Source: Bimastos eiseni (lineage: Eukaryota > Annelida > Clitellata > Crassiclitellata > Lumbricidae). From it: DNA of 64,000 nt. The number at the start of each line of letters is the position of its first letter. Positions within the stretch are counted from its first letter, which is position 1. Of the stretch, positions 43,701 through 54,484 are shown in pieces. The DNA lies in NCBI GenBank assembly GCA_959347315.1, contig OY365819.1, forward strand, positions 24,638,495-24,702,494, read 5' to 3'. Position numbers and translations under genes: made by a program. The notes under the pieces are model-generated. The model was not told where the DNA came from, made no database searches, and saw only the letters and a program-made list of their open reading frames with translations.

Positions 43701-45482
43701 GGCCTACTAGCTAATACCATTGTTTTCTGCGTGTGTGCGTGCGCGCTTGCGAGTGCGCGTGGTGGTGGTGGTGGTGGTGGTGTGTGTGTGTGTGTGAATC
43801 AGGCTGCATGGACAAATTGGAGACTCCGATAAATAGTATCCTCTGCGCGTGTTTTACAATGCGTGACAAAATTCGCCAATAAAAATTCATTACCACTTAG
43901 AAAATTTTCAGTATTTGTATTGATTTTTGATCCTCCAGCTTCTTTTTGATAAATCCCATTCTGCCTTCAGAATGATTATTTTCATCAATCCAGCTTGATT
44001 GGTGAAAAGAATCTTGCTTAAGGTGAAGATACCTTAAGCAAGATTCTTTTCACCAATCAAGCTTCTATTTAAATAATAATCTTTTTATCTATCCACCCTA
44101 TATTTGAACAGAATTATCTTTATCAATCCAAATTCTAGTTGAACACAAAACTGTTCATCATTCCCACTCCCATTAAACCGGTCGCCCTTTTGAGTGTCAG
44201 CCTTTTGACTGCTCCCTTTTGAGTGTCACCCTTTTGACTGCGCCCTTTTGAGTGTCACCCTTTTGACTGCGTCCTTTTGAGTGTTGCCCATAAGAGTGTC
44301 GCTCTTATTGGCCGGTCGCCTTTATGTACGCGCTCTTTTGATGGTCGCCCTTTGTGCGCTCCCTTATGAGGGTAAACCCATTGATGCCAAATTGGCGTCA
44401 TGTTGGCTCTTGCATCATCAATAATTATGCTGATGGTGTAAGTCCTTGATCCATTATTATCGGCCTGATTGTGCTTTGATCGCTGTTCGACAGAGCTGTT
44501 GATTAGTATCTAATCATTTGCTTTCAAGTTCCTCTAGGACGCACTTTATTTGACTGGATGGCAGCGTTGAATGGTAGCTGAAACAGCCCCATAATTATTT
44601 TGACATCAGTTGGTTTGAAAGCTGTTAGACTAGCTGCTATACAGTCCTAATATTGGAGCGCAATAATTGTGTTGTTCTTATGTTCGTGACAAAAGCATCG
44701 CATGAGCATATAACATTACCCTTCTTCAATTATTTGCAAAAAGAGAACCGACAAAAACGCTGGCATCGCAACACTCACTCTATGGTCATAGTCATAGAGT
44801 CAGACCAACGTACAAAAGACATTGAAACAATGCATCCTAATATCAATCTGTATTGTCTTTCATCAGATCTCTCATCTCACTTTACGCTGAGGGTAAAAGA
44901 AGCAAGTGTTAGGATAACTGAGACCTGAGACAGAACATGAATACATATAATTACAAGAATAAGAAATAACGGAGATTCGAACGGCCCCAGTAGGTAGGAA
45001 CCCCAGGTGGCAGCATTGGACGGAGTAGTTGATCAGGAACCCAAAGACCGAATCCCTGACGATTCAGATAACAAAGTTAGGTCTACCATTACAGCAAGGG
45101 TTCAGTAGCCAAAATTCTCCAGTATCCAACCGATACGATCATTGCAAGTGATATGACATAAGTTGCAATTAGATCTTAACTAATATCGAAATCCAGAGAG
45201 AAATAAACTATATGCGGCATAAAAGAACAAACCGATGACTAGTGAAACTCTGACGTAACTGACACTATACTCCACTGAAAGAAGTAGCTAGAATATTTTT
45301 GATCAACAAACCGAATGTGTAGGATGCGACTTGTGTGGTGGAGTTTCCGATGTTCAGAAGACGTGCTATGTTCTGAAAGAATGTTTTAATCTGATTCCAT
45401 TTAAATGCGTCATGAGTTCCATTGGAATAGGCTGCAATGGTCTTCCATTCATCAATCAGAAAACCCAAGTCAGTTGCACAAT
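40598..45482 (-). CDS. gene fragment encoding a von Willebrand factor A domain, three exons
   Basis: Exons right to left: 45312-45482, 41580-41875 and 40598-40726 (the last may end earlier at a GTGACT donor after 40607-40610). Phases match at both junctions (1 and 0). The domain starts DLGFLIDEWKTIAAYSNG and passes through IKTFFQNIARLLNIG, TQVASYTFG, FYLTQWQTKEKVVEAIGNI, VLILFTDYIKETSDLM, IIGIGFT and EHHYFEV to a final Cys. The metal-binding DxSxS motif is replaced by DEWKT. Such domains occur in extracellular adhesion and matrix proteins; signal peptide and other domains are not located. Introns are 3.4 and 0.85 kb. Confidence 0.65.
40730..41570. other. probable intron of the VWA gene
   Basis: Lies between exons B and C. 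No other gene or repeat recognised. Confidence 0.45.
41580..41875 (-). CDS. VWA exon B (middle)
   Basis: Acceptor TACTTTTCAG, donor GTATGT; 296 bp, phase 1 to 0. Encodes VTARRNFYLTQWQTKEKVVE, GGEKNTNVGFLAANHELFKP, VLILFTDYIKETSDL and AKANETGIIGIGFT. The Thr of GGxxNT and the Asp of FTDY correspond to positions that help bind metal in classical VWA domains. Confidence 0.75.
42630..42740. repeat. GGCGACC/AAGGGCG word cluster, left
   Basis: Phrases AGTAAGGGCGCAC, ATAATGGCGACCATCAAAAG, ATAAGGGCGATCG follow one another. They are reverse complements of phrases at 44170-44375 (for example CTTTTGATGGTCGCC), suggesting the two clusters are the ends of one inverted-repeat element spanning 42630-44375, or two separate copies. 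Confidence 0.55.
42848..42928. repeat. 31-bp inverted repeat
   Basis: Arms 42848-42878 and 42898-42928 are complementary with one mismatch (ATTGTTGACCTC(A/G)TGTGGTG...), loop 19 bases. A strong hairpin; no promoter or terminator role is evident. Confidence 0.9.
43000..43720. other. no gene seen
   Basis: Lies within the large first VWA intron. Short frames only. Confidence 0.4.
43725..43797. repeat. GT/GGT microsatellite
   Basis: A GTGTGC and GCGC-rich lead is followed by (GGT)n and (GT)n. Confidence 0.9.
43992..44063. repeat. perfect 33-bp hairpin made of GAAGCTGG-family units
   Basis: Arms 43992-44024 and 44031-44063 pair without mismatch (AGCTTGATTGGTGAAAAGAA...), loop GAAGAT. It sits between inverted copies of the minisatellite (43935-43990 and 44064-44165). 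Confidence 0.95.
44170..44375. repeat. CCCTTTTGAGTGTC tandem repeat
   Basis: A 30-32 bp unit (GCGCCCTTTTGAGTGTCACC then CTTTTGACT) is repeated about four times at 44185-44300, followed by diverged variants to 44375. See the inverted counterpart at 42630-42740. Confidence 0.85.
44645..44890 (+). CDS. possible exon, weak TIR-like pattern
   Basis: Bounded by CTATACAG and a candidate donor AGG|GTAAAA; open in one frame: NCVVLMFVTKASHEHI, then MVIVIESDQRTKDIETMHPN and INLYCLSSDLSSHF. Alternating hydrophobic strands followed by a polar loop could fit the second half of a TIR domain, but key motifs are not visible. It lies on the opposite strand within the VWA intron. Highly uncertain. Confidence 0.25.
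45312..45482 (-). CDS. VWA exon A (first half-domain)
   Basis: Acceptor TTTGCTGTAG, donor GTTTGT; 171 bp, phase 1-1. Encodes CATDLGFLIDEWKTIAAYSN, WNQIKTFFQNIARLLNIG and TTQVASYTFG, matching strand 1, helix 1 and strand 2 of VWA. Confidence 0.65.
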
Positions 45483-45489
45483 CTACAGC

Positions 45490-47730
45490 AAAGCATTTGT
45501 GGGCAGCACTTTTATGAAACATTAGGTTTCAAATTATATAACGTCACAGTGATTTTATATAAATGCGAAATTTACCTGGTCTTGTCGAAAACATTAATCA
45601 CCATTTTAATTACCACCAATGATCGACCCATCCTCATCTAATCTTCCAAATACATCTTGGAACTGACAGTTAAGCTAGATTTGAATCGAGTTACATGTAC
45701 CTCTGGAGGTCAGTCGTCTACTGCTGTATTAAAGTATTATGATATTCAATAATATATTGGAGAAATGGAATTACTTGCGCTGATTAGGATTCTTGGCGAA
45801 AACCATTTTAGAGACGAGCAAAGACCAGAATGTGACCACATGTTAGAGATGTACTCAGCAGAAACTCGCTACGTCAGCGCTATGCAAATTCTGGTTTCAC
45901 ACATCTTTATGTACCTCATAAACTTTGCCTCATTACAGTGTGGCTAATAGCAATTAAGTAAATAACAAACGATTGGCTGTTCTTCAGATTTCATTGCCTT
46001 AATTTAATCCTTATTAATATTTAATGCAAGTTCTATCCATACTAAAGGTTTCGTCGTATTCTCTACTAAAGTGCAGGTTAGCTAATTATGCAAAAGACCT
46101 AAATCAAAGCTCACCGTGCAAAATATTTGCTGCAATAACTTCTGTTATGAGAAAACTGCAGACCAGTATGCAGACACAAAACATTGTTTACTCGAAGATG
46201 AATAGTCCCAACAGTATCTCTTCTGGCTGTTCAAACAGTATTAAAGGTTATGGAGTTCAATATCAGTTATATTTGTGGGTGAATATAGGCTATATCAGGA
46301 CATTAGTTTCTCAATGCATAAGACAACCAATTAATGACAATATAAATGGCCTAAAAGTAGGCCTACTCTATGTGCGAAGACTAAGAACAGTGCTTAAGAA
46401 CAGAACTGAGCAATAGAATCGAAAGCAAGTTTAGGAAGGTAGGAAGTATTTGAGACTCAATTAAGCTTAGAATCAATAAAATTATTAGGGCCAATGACTC
46501 TACCCCTAACTCACCGCCTGAACTATAGCTGATAGAGCACGAGTTGTACTCTGGGAATTGTCTAAGAACCTAGGATTTGTGCTCCTGAACAAAAGATTGA
46601 ATGACAATTCCGTTAACTGGTCTGTTGCACGCAAACCCTAGTGGAGCCCCACAAAAATAAGTAAAATTAGGATCCGTCCGCTCTGTTCATTGCATGTGCG
46701 TGATGCAGTCATCGTTGACTCATCTACGTGTTTGTGCATAAGTTAATGACAACATGCGGTCATAATTATATTTAACATAGGACTGGGTAATGGGTTGTCT
46801 AGCAACTTCTAGGCAGATTGACGACGTACAATTTATCTGCTACTTAAGCAAGACCCCCGGGAACCCTTAAAATTTAATTCACTCCATGAATTCCTCTCAA
46901 CACATAATAACCATAACCATGTGTTTTTATTGTACCAAACATAAACATAAACAATTATCATTTTAGAACAGAAGAACAAAATTGGAAGGGTACAATCGGG
47001 ATACAATATAAACCCTAAAGGGACCAACTGGGTCTATTCATCCTCGATAGATTGTTTCGGTAGATCGTCAAGCGTCACTGCTCTTACTATTGAAATGCCG
47101 ACTGCCTGTTTTTCATCGTCCTAGCCACATGGTCAATATATTCTTCGATTTCGTACGAATTGTTCTTCCAATTTGTGGAGTGAAGTGGTGGGGAGGATTG
47201 ACCCTTGTACATATGGCAAAACCCAAGAGCAGAGGCGGATGTATTGGCAAATTGATTGAGAATAACAATGAGGAAATAAGAAAGGCCGATCAATATTGCA
47301 CCTAAGTTTAATATTCTACAACCGATCGTTAAAGGTCTTATGTATAATTGGTAAATGCATGTCAATGTGACGGAAGGTTGTTTGCAATGTTCTCTAATGA
47401 TTGAACTAACCACACACCTGACAATTAGCGTCGCCACATTTCTGCCCTGGCTGGACTCTGGGATTAGTGCAAATCCGATGAGTTTTTATATGTGGAGATA
47501 AGTGAGTACCCTACGTGGTTTGTAATTGACATTTGACATTCTCCTCTTTAAAAGTTTATTTTGTTTTCAAAGATACCAATGTACTCTGCAGGTGGCAAAT
47601 TGAGCTTCAAATCTTTACAGAAAGAAAAGAATTAAGAAAACTTTTATTTATTTTACATGTATGCTTAATAATGCTTACTTTAGCAGCATAATGTGAGTCC
47701 GTATTTCAATTATTCAGTTTTACCCATTTT
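45490..47730. other. long stretch without a recognised gene
   Basis: Open frames at 45765-45947, 46024-46416 and 47087-47437 do not resemble known families strongly. It may be an intron or the upstream region of the VWA gene. Confidence 0.4.
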
Positions 47731-48098
47731 CTACTAGCGCACCCTGACAGGGTGCACTCCAAATTTGAAAAAAACTATGTTGTTTTCAAGCATTTATGTT
47801 TTGTTGTTATCTGATAACATTGAGCAAAATAAATATTTTATGTTCGGTTTTTCTAGGTTTTGTGTCTTTAACCCTAAACGGTGGTTGATTAATCAATAAA
47901 ATGACGTCAAATCGAAAGAGCAAGAATATATACGGTCAGAAAAGGTAGGTTTTTATTCTTGCTAGCTTACAACCTGAACATATGATAGAACTACGTGTGT
48001 TTTCACGGTAATCAGTGATATTATTCATATATTGACATTTCAAGCTAAGACCAGGACTGGTGAAAGTAATTTCGCACCCTGCAAGGGTGCGCAAGTAG
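47731..48098. mobile_element. small inverted-repeat element with hairpin ends
   Basis: Left end CTACTAGCGCACCCTGACAG + GGTGC and right end GCACCCTGCAAGGGTGCGCA + AGTAG are inverted copies; each end is also a small hairpin (GCACCCT...AGGGTGC). 368 bp, non-coding. No target duplication recognised. Confidence 0.75.
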
Positions 48099-48393
48099 CG
48101 AAGGTTCTGTCTATAGTCCGAAGGTTCGATAGTCCGAAAGTTCGACAGGCCAAAGATTGCATGGTGCTCGGTCGATAGGTGATGAGATTGCGATTTTAAT
48201 GGTAGATGAATTGATGGAAAGAATTATGTTTGGCTAGAAGCCGGATTACACCATTGTTTTCATTCATCCAGCTTCCATTTAGGCATAATTCTTCTCATTA
48301 CACATTCTTTTCATCAATTAATCCAGCTTCTACTTAAATTAATGTCGGAGTGCGGAATCTATCGAACCTTCGGCTTATCGAACGGACATCAGA
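48099..48393. mobile_element. CCGAAGGTTCGATAGT fold-back element, copy 1
   Basis: Left end has GTCCGAAGGTTCGATAGTCC twice in variant form; right end has the complement ATCGAACCTTCGG. The core holds one forward and three inverted GAAGCTGG-type units. It abuts the preceding element directly. Confidence 0.75.
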
Positions 48394-48429
48394 CTTAACG
48401 TGTACATGCTTTTGAATTATAGTTAAGAG

Positions 48430-49480
48430 CAGTGTTCCCCCTAATTTTCTGGAGGTCGTGTGCTCAAGAAATTTTGTGGTTCACACTTTTGTGCGCAGGT
48501 CCCAGCTGAATGCGAAAAATAGTTAGATTAAGACCATATGGTGCTAAGTTCTATTCTGCCGTCTAGAATGTAATTTTTAATTCGGATGAGCAATTCATAA
48601 TTAAATTCTTCTATACGGTTACCGGTAAGCTACGTGGTTTGGTTTTAAGATTACGCCTATTCATTAACATGAATCCGCGTTCACAGTCGACACCTGAAGC
48701 CAAAAAAAGTTCCTCCTATATCCATCAGCTTTGAAAGATCTAGAAACTGTTCACTCTGAAGTGCAAATGCAACCATTTCTGGATTTTTAGAGATCAATGC
48801 ATATATAGGCCTACTTTTAATCCTCTCAGCTACAACAAACATATAGGCCTAGTTGTTGTAATGTTGAGTAATGGCACAAATGCCATCGTTTCCCAGAAGA
48901 TCCTTGTAATTTGAGGAGTGACTCTTAATTATCTGTTCAACACCAAAATTAAAATTAGCCTACATTGTGCAATATCTTCGTAAGATTAAACTTGAACTTT
49001 GTGTTTGGGTAATCTCTTTTCCTTGCACTCGGTGTATCAGTTTCTACTATTTCATAAAGTCATTCGTTGTTGAATGATGCCGAAAATTTTTCATAACTTT
49101 AGACAGAGACAATTTTAGATGGTCGATTTAAAATCTTTTATTATTACTGCTAAATACTTACATTTACATTTCTCAATTATTACAAAACCAACGCACGCAA
49201 ACTGACTTTAACTAACAGTAGCAGATTATGTCATTATTTTTAGCTGAAAGTATATCGATGGCGCGTGGCTGCATTAGCTGAGCAACATACGGGCATCTTG
49301 GCCGTGCAAGAGCTTCAAATAGAACATGAGCTTATGAACCTCAGCCCCTTGAGCCTTGCAATAGCATACCAGGTATACGGGCTAACGAGGCTAACACGTA
49401 TTTTAGAGCAGATAATTATATACGTCATTGTAATTAGCTTTCAATTTATTTTAAATTTTCTATTCTGTCAAGCTAACTAT
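48430..49480 (-). mobile_element. longer hAT element related to MITE family M1
   Basis: Begins CAGTGTTCCCCCTAATTTTC, followed by GTGCGCAGGTCCCAGCTGAA, as in M1. Alignment to M1 breaks near 48572 and resumes at about 49402-49476 (AGAGCAGATAATTATA, then CGTCATTGTAATTAGC). The extra 830 bp include 49005-49140, which on the minus strand matches the putative transposase N terminus at 13809-13952 (block EIVETDTPSARKRD), with a stop. It is likely a decayed larger relative from which the MITEs derive. The right terminus is not clear. Confidence 0.6.
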
Positions 49481-50195
49481 TTATTTAGTCATCCCATTTT
49501 GAAACATAAGTCCATTTGGAAGAGAGAAGACATTGTCACTCGTTTGGTTACACAAATGCCCTGGGCTCAGAGAGAGTTACCAAAGTGTTGCGTGAGCAAC
49601 AGACCCATAGTACACTGTTTGTACTGTTCCTTGACGACGATGTCCTGGTCACTAGATTCAAAAGTACAATTGCGTAATGCAAGGCGTGGAAAAGGAGTGC
49701 ATGCATGCCTTTAGCACACTCATGGCAATTCTGTTGATCTCGGGATGTAACGACTTGCCACGTTGCACCATGGTTTGGGAGCAATCTGCAGTTTGTCACA
49801 ATAATGCACTTTCATTAGGTTAAGAGCCACAACAGATTCGATGAACTACTCCGATTTCTATACATAGCTGACAACGAGTCTGGACAGTTTGGATCGATTT
49901 GCCAAAGTTCGGCCACTGTAGATCTACACAATGCTCAATATGTGTTGTCTGAAGTTCTGGCCCATCCCCAAAATATGTCTTTATCGATGAGTCGATGGTC
50001 TTTATTTTGGAAAACACCACACCAAGCAGTTTATTTGAACCAAACCTGTGAGATTCGGTTACAAAAGTCTACTCTTTGAAAGACCAGCATCGCTTCCATG
50101 TCATGTTTATTTTGACAGCAATTTTTGCCGCTTAAGCAAATCGCACTAAGTAGGCCTACACGTGGACGATGTTTCGCGGAAAAGCAAGTTGATCA

Positions 50196-50365
50196 TGTGG
50201 TTGCCTCTGGTACAATGGTGTCTTGCAATACAAGAGCCTTGCATTTTGCATAATTACATCCAAGATGTTCAAGCAGTTTCATGGATGTGGAGAAGTTGTC
50301 AAAAGAAACCTGCCATGGAAGCGCTGCTGGTATTTCAGATAGTAGGTCAAGTACGACTGATCATG
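50196..50365 (-). pseudogene. piggyBac-like transposase relic
   Basis: The minus strand reads VVLDLLSEIPAALPWQVSFD then NFSTSMKLLEHLG, the pattern of the piggyBac core strand with the second catalytic Asp (DNFFTS in the family). Downstream frames to about 49820 may continue the C-terminal part but are too degraded to confirm. No target TTAA or ends recognised. Confidence 0.5.
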
Positions 50366-50509
50366 AACATCCTAAACCAAATCCATACTACTCGTGGCTT
50401 ATTCTTGGCCCCACTTGCATAGGGTTCAAATTGTATCATGTAGCACCCTGCACTGACAAGGCTCCATGTCTTATAACGATACAAAATACGATACGATATG
50501 AGACGTGAC

Positions 50510-51885
50510 GTCTATTTTACATCATTGCGTCCCGCACTTCAAGTCCTGGCCTTCATTCTAAAACTTTAAAAATTCTACAAGGAAATCACTTTATGCAGCA
50601 ACTCAAACTGCTACAAATGAAGTCGCACACGTCAAATTGTTCCTTTGTTTAACACTTGTCTAACCAACGTCTACGAGCAAAATTGTATCTACATGTAAAT
50701 CTACGTGTCTTCAACAGACATCACTTGCCTGTAGAGGCTAGCAGGTTTCTAGGCCTAAGGTAGAGTTTAACAAACAAAACCTGATACAAAATCATATTGA
50801 GTGTGAAGCATATAACGGAACACAAATAAAACTGTACCCAGACTGAATATATAATGCTGAAAAGTACAGCCTGCGTAGCAATCTCAAAGGCTTCTTCCCG
50901 TCAAAATAGTTCTGTTAGTCTCCGTCTCTACCGCTTCAAACAAACCCGCGCATTATGCTGTTACTCCTGGAATCAAATACACAAATGTAATGAATAAGAG
51001 TTGAAATGATTATATTTTGAATTATGTCTAAACTGAACTAATCCTCTGATAACGGCATGAGAAAAGAATTATTCATCGGTATCTTAGCCCGCGGGATACC
51101 TGCTGGAGTGCTTTCTAAAACATCGCGGTATAAACGTATGAATCAAATTCAATGAAGTTAAAACCAGACGAATTTTGCCTGTTGGGTATAATCGCTTGTT
51201 ATTGAGATGAAATTAATTCAGGAAAGGCACTACAGATCTTAGATGAATATCATGGAAAACTTTGACTTTATTGGACGCGTTCGAGATAATTAATAATTTT
51301 TTGGCTTTGCGATAGCGCCAGTTCAAAATTCATTGCATCTACTTTCGATCAGAGAGTTTTAAAATGTGACTGTGTTTTAAGGCCGTAAAATACATTACAT
51401 CTAAATGTGTTCCAAAGCTACTAATCTCGACTTATACAACGCAATTATTGACACGCCATAATGTCCAACGACCGAGCCTTGAAGAATCATTGACGTAGAG
51501 CCGACCACAGTCAAATTATTGTTTACATGCACCTCATTCCAATTATTAAACGGAGGATTTCTAGAGCGCCTTAACGCAGCCATGCCGCTAAAAGGGTGCT
51601 AATGTAACATTAGACAAGGTAAGAAAATAATAGACATGATAGAGTTTTTCATTTTATGATCAGGAACATAATCTTATAAAATGCATCAATGCTTGAAACC
51701 AAATACCATAAATCGGACGGGGATCACGGAAAGTATAACTCAGCACCAACCTTATACACGAGGAGCCAATGGATTGCCAGCAAATAGAAATTTCAACGGA
51801 TCACTTTTTAGTCAAATGAGTTTCATCTATGCGATAAATACATATACCAACTATTATAAATCAGCACTAGTACAACCCAATATTC
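50510..51885. other. intergenic, no gene seen
   Basis: Only short frames without family resemblance; no clear repeats. Confidence 0.4.
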
Positions 51886-51890
51886 GCTAG

Positions 51891-52227
51891 AAGGTTCTGT
51901 ATCGATTGTCCGAAGGTTCGATAGTCCGAAGATTGCACGGTGACAAGTCTGTGGATGATAAGATTGTGGTTTTAATGGTTTTAATGAATTGATGAGAAGA
52001 ATTACGTTTTGTTAGAAGTTGGATTGCATAATTCTTTTCATTTATCCAGCTTCCATTTAGGCATGATTCTTTTCATATAAATCCAGCTCCCAGTTTTACA
52101 CATTGTTTTCATCAATTAATCCAGATTTTAGCTAAAATAATGTCAGAGTATAGAATCTTCGGACTATCGAACCTTCGGACTATCGAAGCTTCGGACATAG
52201 AACCTTCGGACTATCGAGCGGACACCC
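51891..52227. mobile_element. CCGAAGGTTCGATAGT fold-back element, copy 2
   Basis: Same organisation as 48099-48393: left end GTCCGAAGGTTCGATAGTCC, core with one forward and three inverted minisatellite units, right end with three copies of TTCGGACTATCGAACC-like sequence. The right arm has expanded relative to copy 1. Confidence 0.8.
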
Positions 52228-52267
52228 GCTAGATGCACTCGAATCTGTTTACTGCTGGATGTAAGTG

Positions 52268-52998
52268 GGTAATCTTGTAGTTTAGCGTATTTAATAATTG
52301 CTCAGTTCTTATCCTGAATTTTAGAACATTTAATTATTTCCTTCATTATATCATGCATTTTGTAGGTAGAAACTGGATTGATGATAATTATTATGCTTTA
52401 AATGTAAGCGGGATCTATAAAGGGAATTTTAAAAGTGTGTTTTAGAGTATTTCATTAAACAAAATGTTGATCAGAAATTCCACTAGATTTCATCGCTACG
52501 CTATTTTGTCAGCAATCTAATTTCTAATTATGCATGATATTTTCCATTCATGCGTATTTCTCTTCGTCGATCCAGCTTCCATTTAAGCATATATTTTCAT
52601 CAATAGAGCATCCATTTAGGTATATTTATTTTTGTCAATCAGGTTTGTGCTCGCGTACACGGCCTTGTTTACATCGATTCCACGTCCTTCGTAACGACAT
52701 TCTCGCACCAATCAAGCATGATATTTTCATCCATCCAGCTTCAATTTCAGCATAATTTTTTTCATCAATTCAGTTTCTACTTACACATTATGCTGTTTCA
52801 TCGATCCCGTCTCCATTTGAGCTACAGTTCGACATCTATTCACGTCAAATAATTAAATACGCATTTTTTCTGAAGAAACTTTTGTGGAAAAAAATACGCT
52901 AAACTACAGTTCGACATCTATTCACGTCAAATAATTAAATACGCATTTTTTCTGAAGAAACTTTTGTGGAAAAAAATACGCTAAACTACATGATTACC
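52268..52998. mobile_element. fold-back element with 25-bp ends
   Basis: 52268-52292 and 52974-52998 are inverted copies with one mismatch (GGTAATC(A/T)TGTAGTTTAGCG...). Inside are forward (52370-52420) and inverted (52555-52815) GAAGCTGG-type units and an exact 82-bp tandem duplication next to the right end. A relative is at 12140-12920. Confidence 0.8.
52822..52985. repeat. exact 82-bp tandem duplication
   Basis: Two copies (52822-52903 and 52904-52985) starting CTACAGTTCGACATCTATTC appear identical, indicating a recent event. Confidence 0.95.
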
Positions 52999-52999
52999 T

Positions 53000-53440
53000 G
53001 TAATGTGTTTACCTCGTTCTCGACAACCTGTGACAATTTATCTCAAGTTCTCCAACAGGATCATATTGCACACTATTCTGCCCTCATACGAAAGACCATC
53101 GTAACTGAAAATTTGGCTATTTTGAGTTAGATGCAGTTTTAGCATGCTATGATGGTCTTACACCTTGGTAGGAAGTATGAAACGTCTATCTCAATTCAAT
53201 CATAGAGATCTAGCACTTTATAATTCCACGCACCTGCAGCGATCGTAGGCCTATATAATACTAAGAAAGAACAACGCATCTGCACATGCCTTGTTTCTTG
53301 CTATTACGACATAACGTGATTCATGGAAACATGCTTCTCGCGCATGCGCAAATGGCATTTTTGAACAATGCTTTCATAACATTTCACGGACTTGAGTTAT
53401 TATTAAACATCATTTCTTCATTTATCGCACTGTAATGATA
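53000..53440. other. intergenic, no gene seen
   Basis: No repeat or coding pattern recognised. Confidence 0.4.
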
Positions 53441-53454
53441 TGCAAAATTCTAGC

Positions 53455-53685
53455 AACACAGAATGGCAGACAGGCAAACAAACAGACACAGAAGAACAGG
53501 CAGATAGAGAGACAGACAGAAGAACAGATTGGCACATAAACAGACACACAGAAGGACAGACAGGTAGAGAGACAGAGAGAGGGACAGACAGGCCCACAAA
53601 CAGACACACAGACAAGGACAGACAGGTAGAGAGAAAAACAGAAGGACAGAGAGGCAAACAAACATACACACGCGGAAGGACATGA
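53455..53685. repeat. GACAGACAGG-type minisatellite
   Basis: Irregular 30-40 bp units of ACAGACAGGCA, AACAAACAGACACA and GAAGAACAGA. All long open frames on both strands here are simple-sequence artefacts. The following GGCGCTATATAAATACT (53731-53747) resembles the 3' end of an L2 LINE or SINE. Confidence 0.9.
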
Positions 53686-53769
53686 TAGGCTGATATAACC
53701 TTGAACTTCGTACATGCGCGTACTGATATGAGTGGCGCTATATAAATACTTAGTAGTTGGTATAATTTC

Positions 53770-54480
53770 ACATTTGAAAAGGTTTTTTACAGATGCGCGG
53801 TTCTTAACAATTGTTGGCTTGATATCATCAGTTATCAGAGCTAATTAAAACACATTATTGGGAATTTTCAATATTTATTACAATACCTAAAACGAAATTT
53901 TAAATAAACTCTGAAAAATTTAAGCACTGCTCAATATTAACCCATTAATGCCTACAATCCGTATATGAGATGACACAACAATTGCTATAAAACACTTTAA
54001 TTCCACATAATAAAAAATAATTTTTAAGTTGATTTACTACATGTAGCTGACATTTTGTTCTTCCAGTAAATAAATTTACAATCGCCAGAGTAAAATTTTA
54101 ATTATTGGTCCAGTGACTTCATTTCCTGATATACATTTCAAATTCATTTTGTGCCAACATGGCTGTTAGAAAATTTTATGAAAAAGCACAGTGCTGCATA
54201 TAATTAATTAATTTCTTGTTAAACAAAAGTAACTTATTTATTGGTCAGAAAAATTTAATTTGGTGATTAGGTATATATCATTTTTGCGGATAATGATTTT
54301 ATTAGTATCAGTTGGGTGTCAGTAACCTCTACCCATATTTGGGATTGTAGGCACAAGAGCCCTCACCTACTTCCTAGTTTACAAATCATGCTATTTATGC
54401 GCTCCAAAATGCATCTTATGTTCACGATACGGTTGCAAAGTGAATGAATGTTCACATACTTGGAAAACGGTGTTGGTTTT
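53770..54480. other. intergenic, AT-rich
   Basis: No recognised gene; long A/T-rich stretches. Confidence 0.4.
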
Positions 54481-54484
54481 CAAT

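Noticed and set aside
44185..44300. Evenly spaced repeats that could be mistaken for a CRISPR array
   Set aside because: Spacers are as repetitive as the repeats, the period varies, and the setting is animal nuclear DNA without cas genes.
45765..45947. Short plus-strand frame with AETRYVSAMQILVSHIF, loosely like the start of a RhoGEF DH domain
   Set aside because: Only about 15 residues fit, and no adjoining exon was found.
53418..53771. Cys/Ser/Leu-rich 117-codon open frame on the minus strand
   Set aside because: It reads through the GACAGACAGG minisatellite and overlaps other open frames of the same origin.
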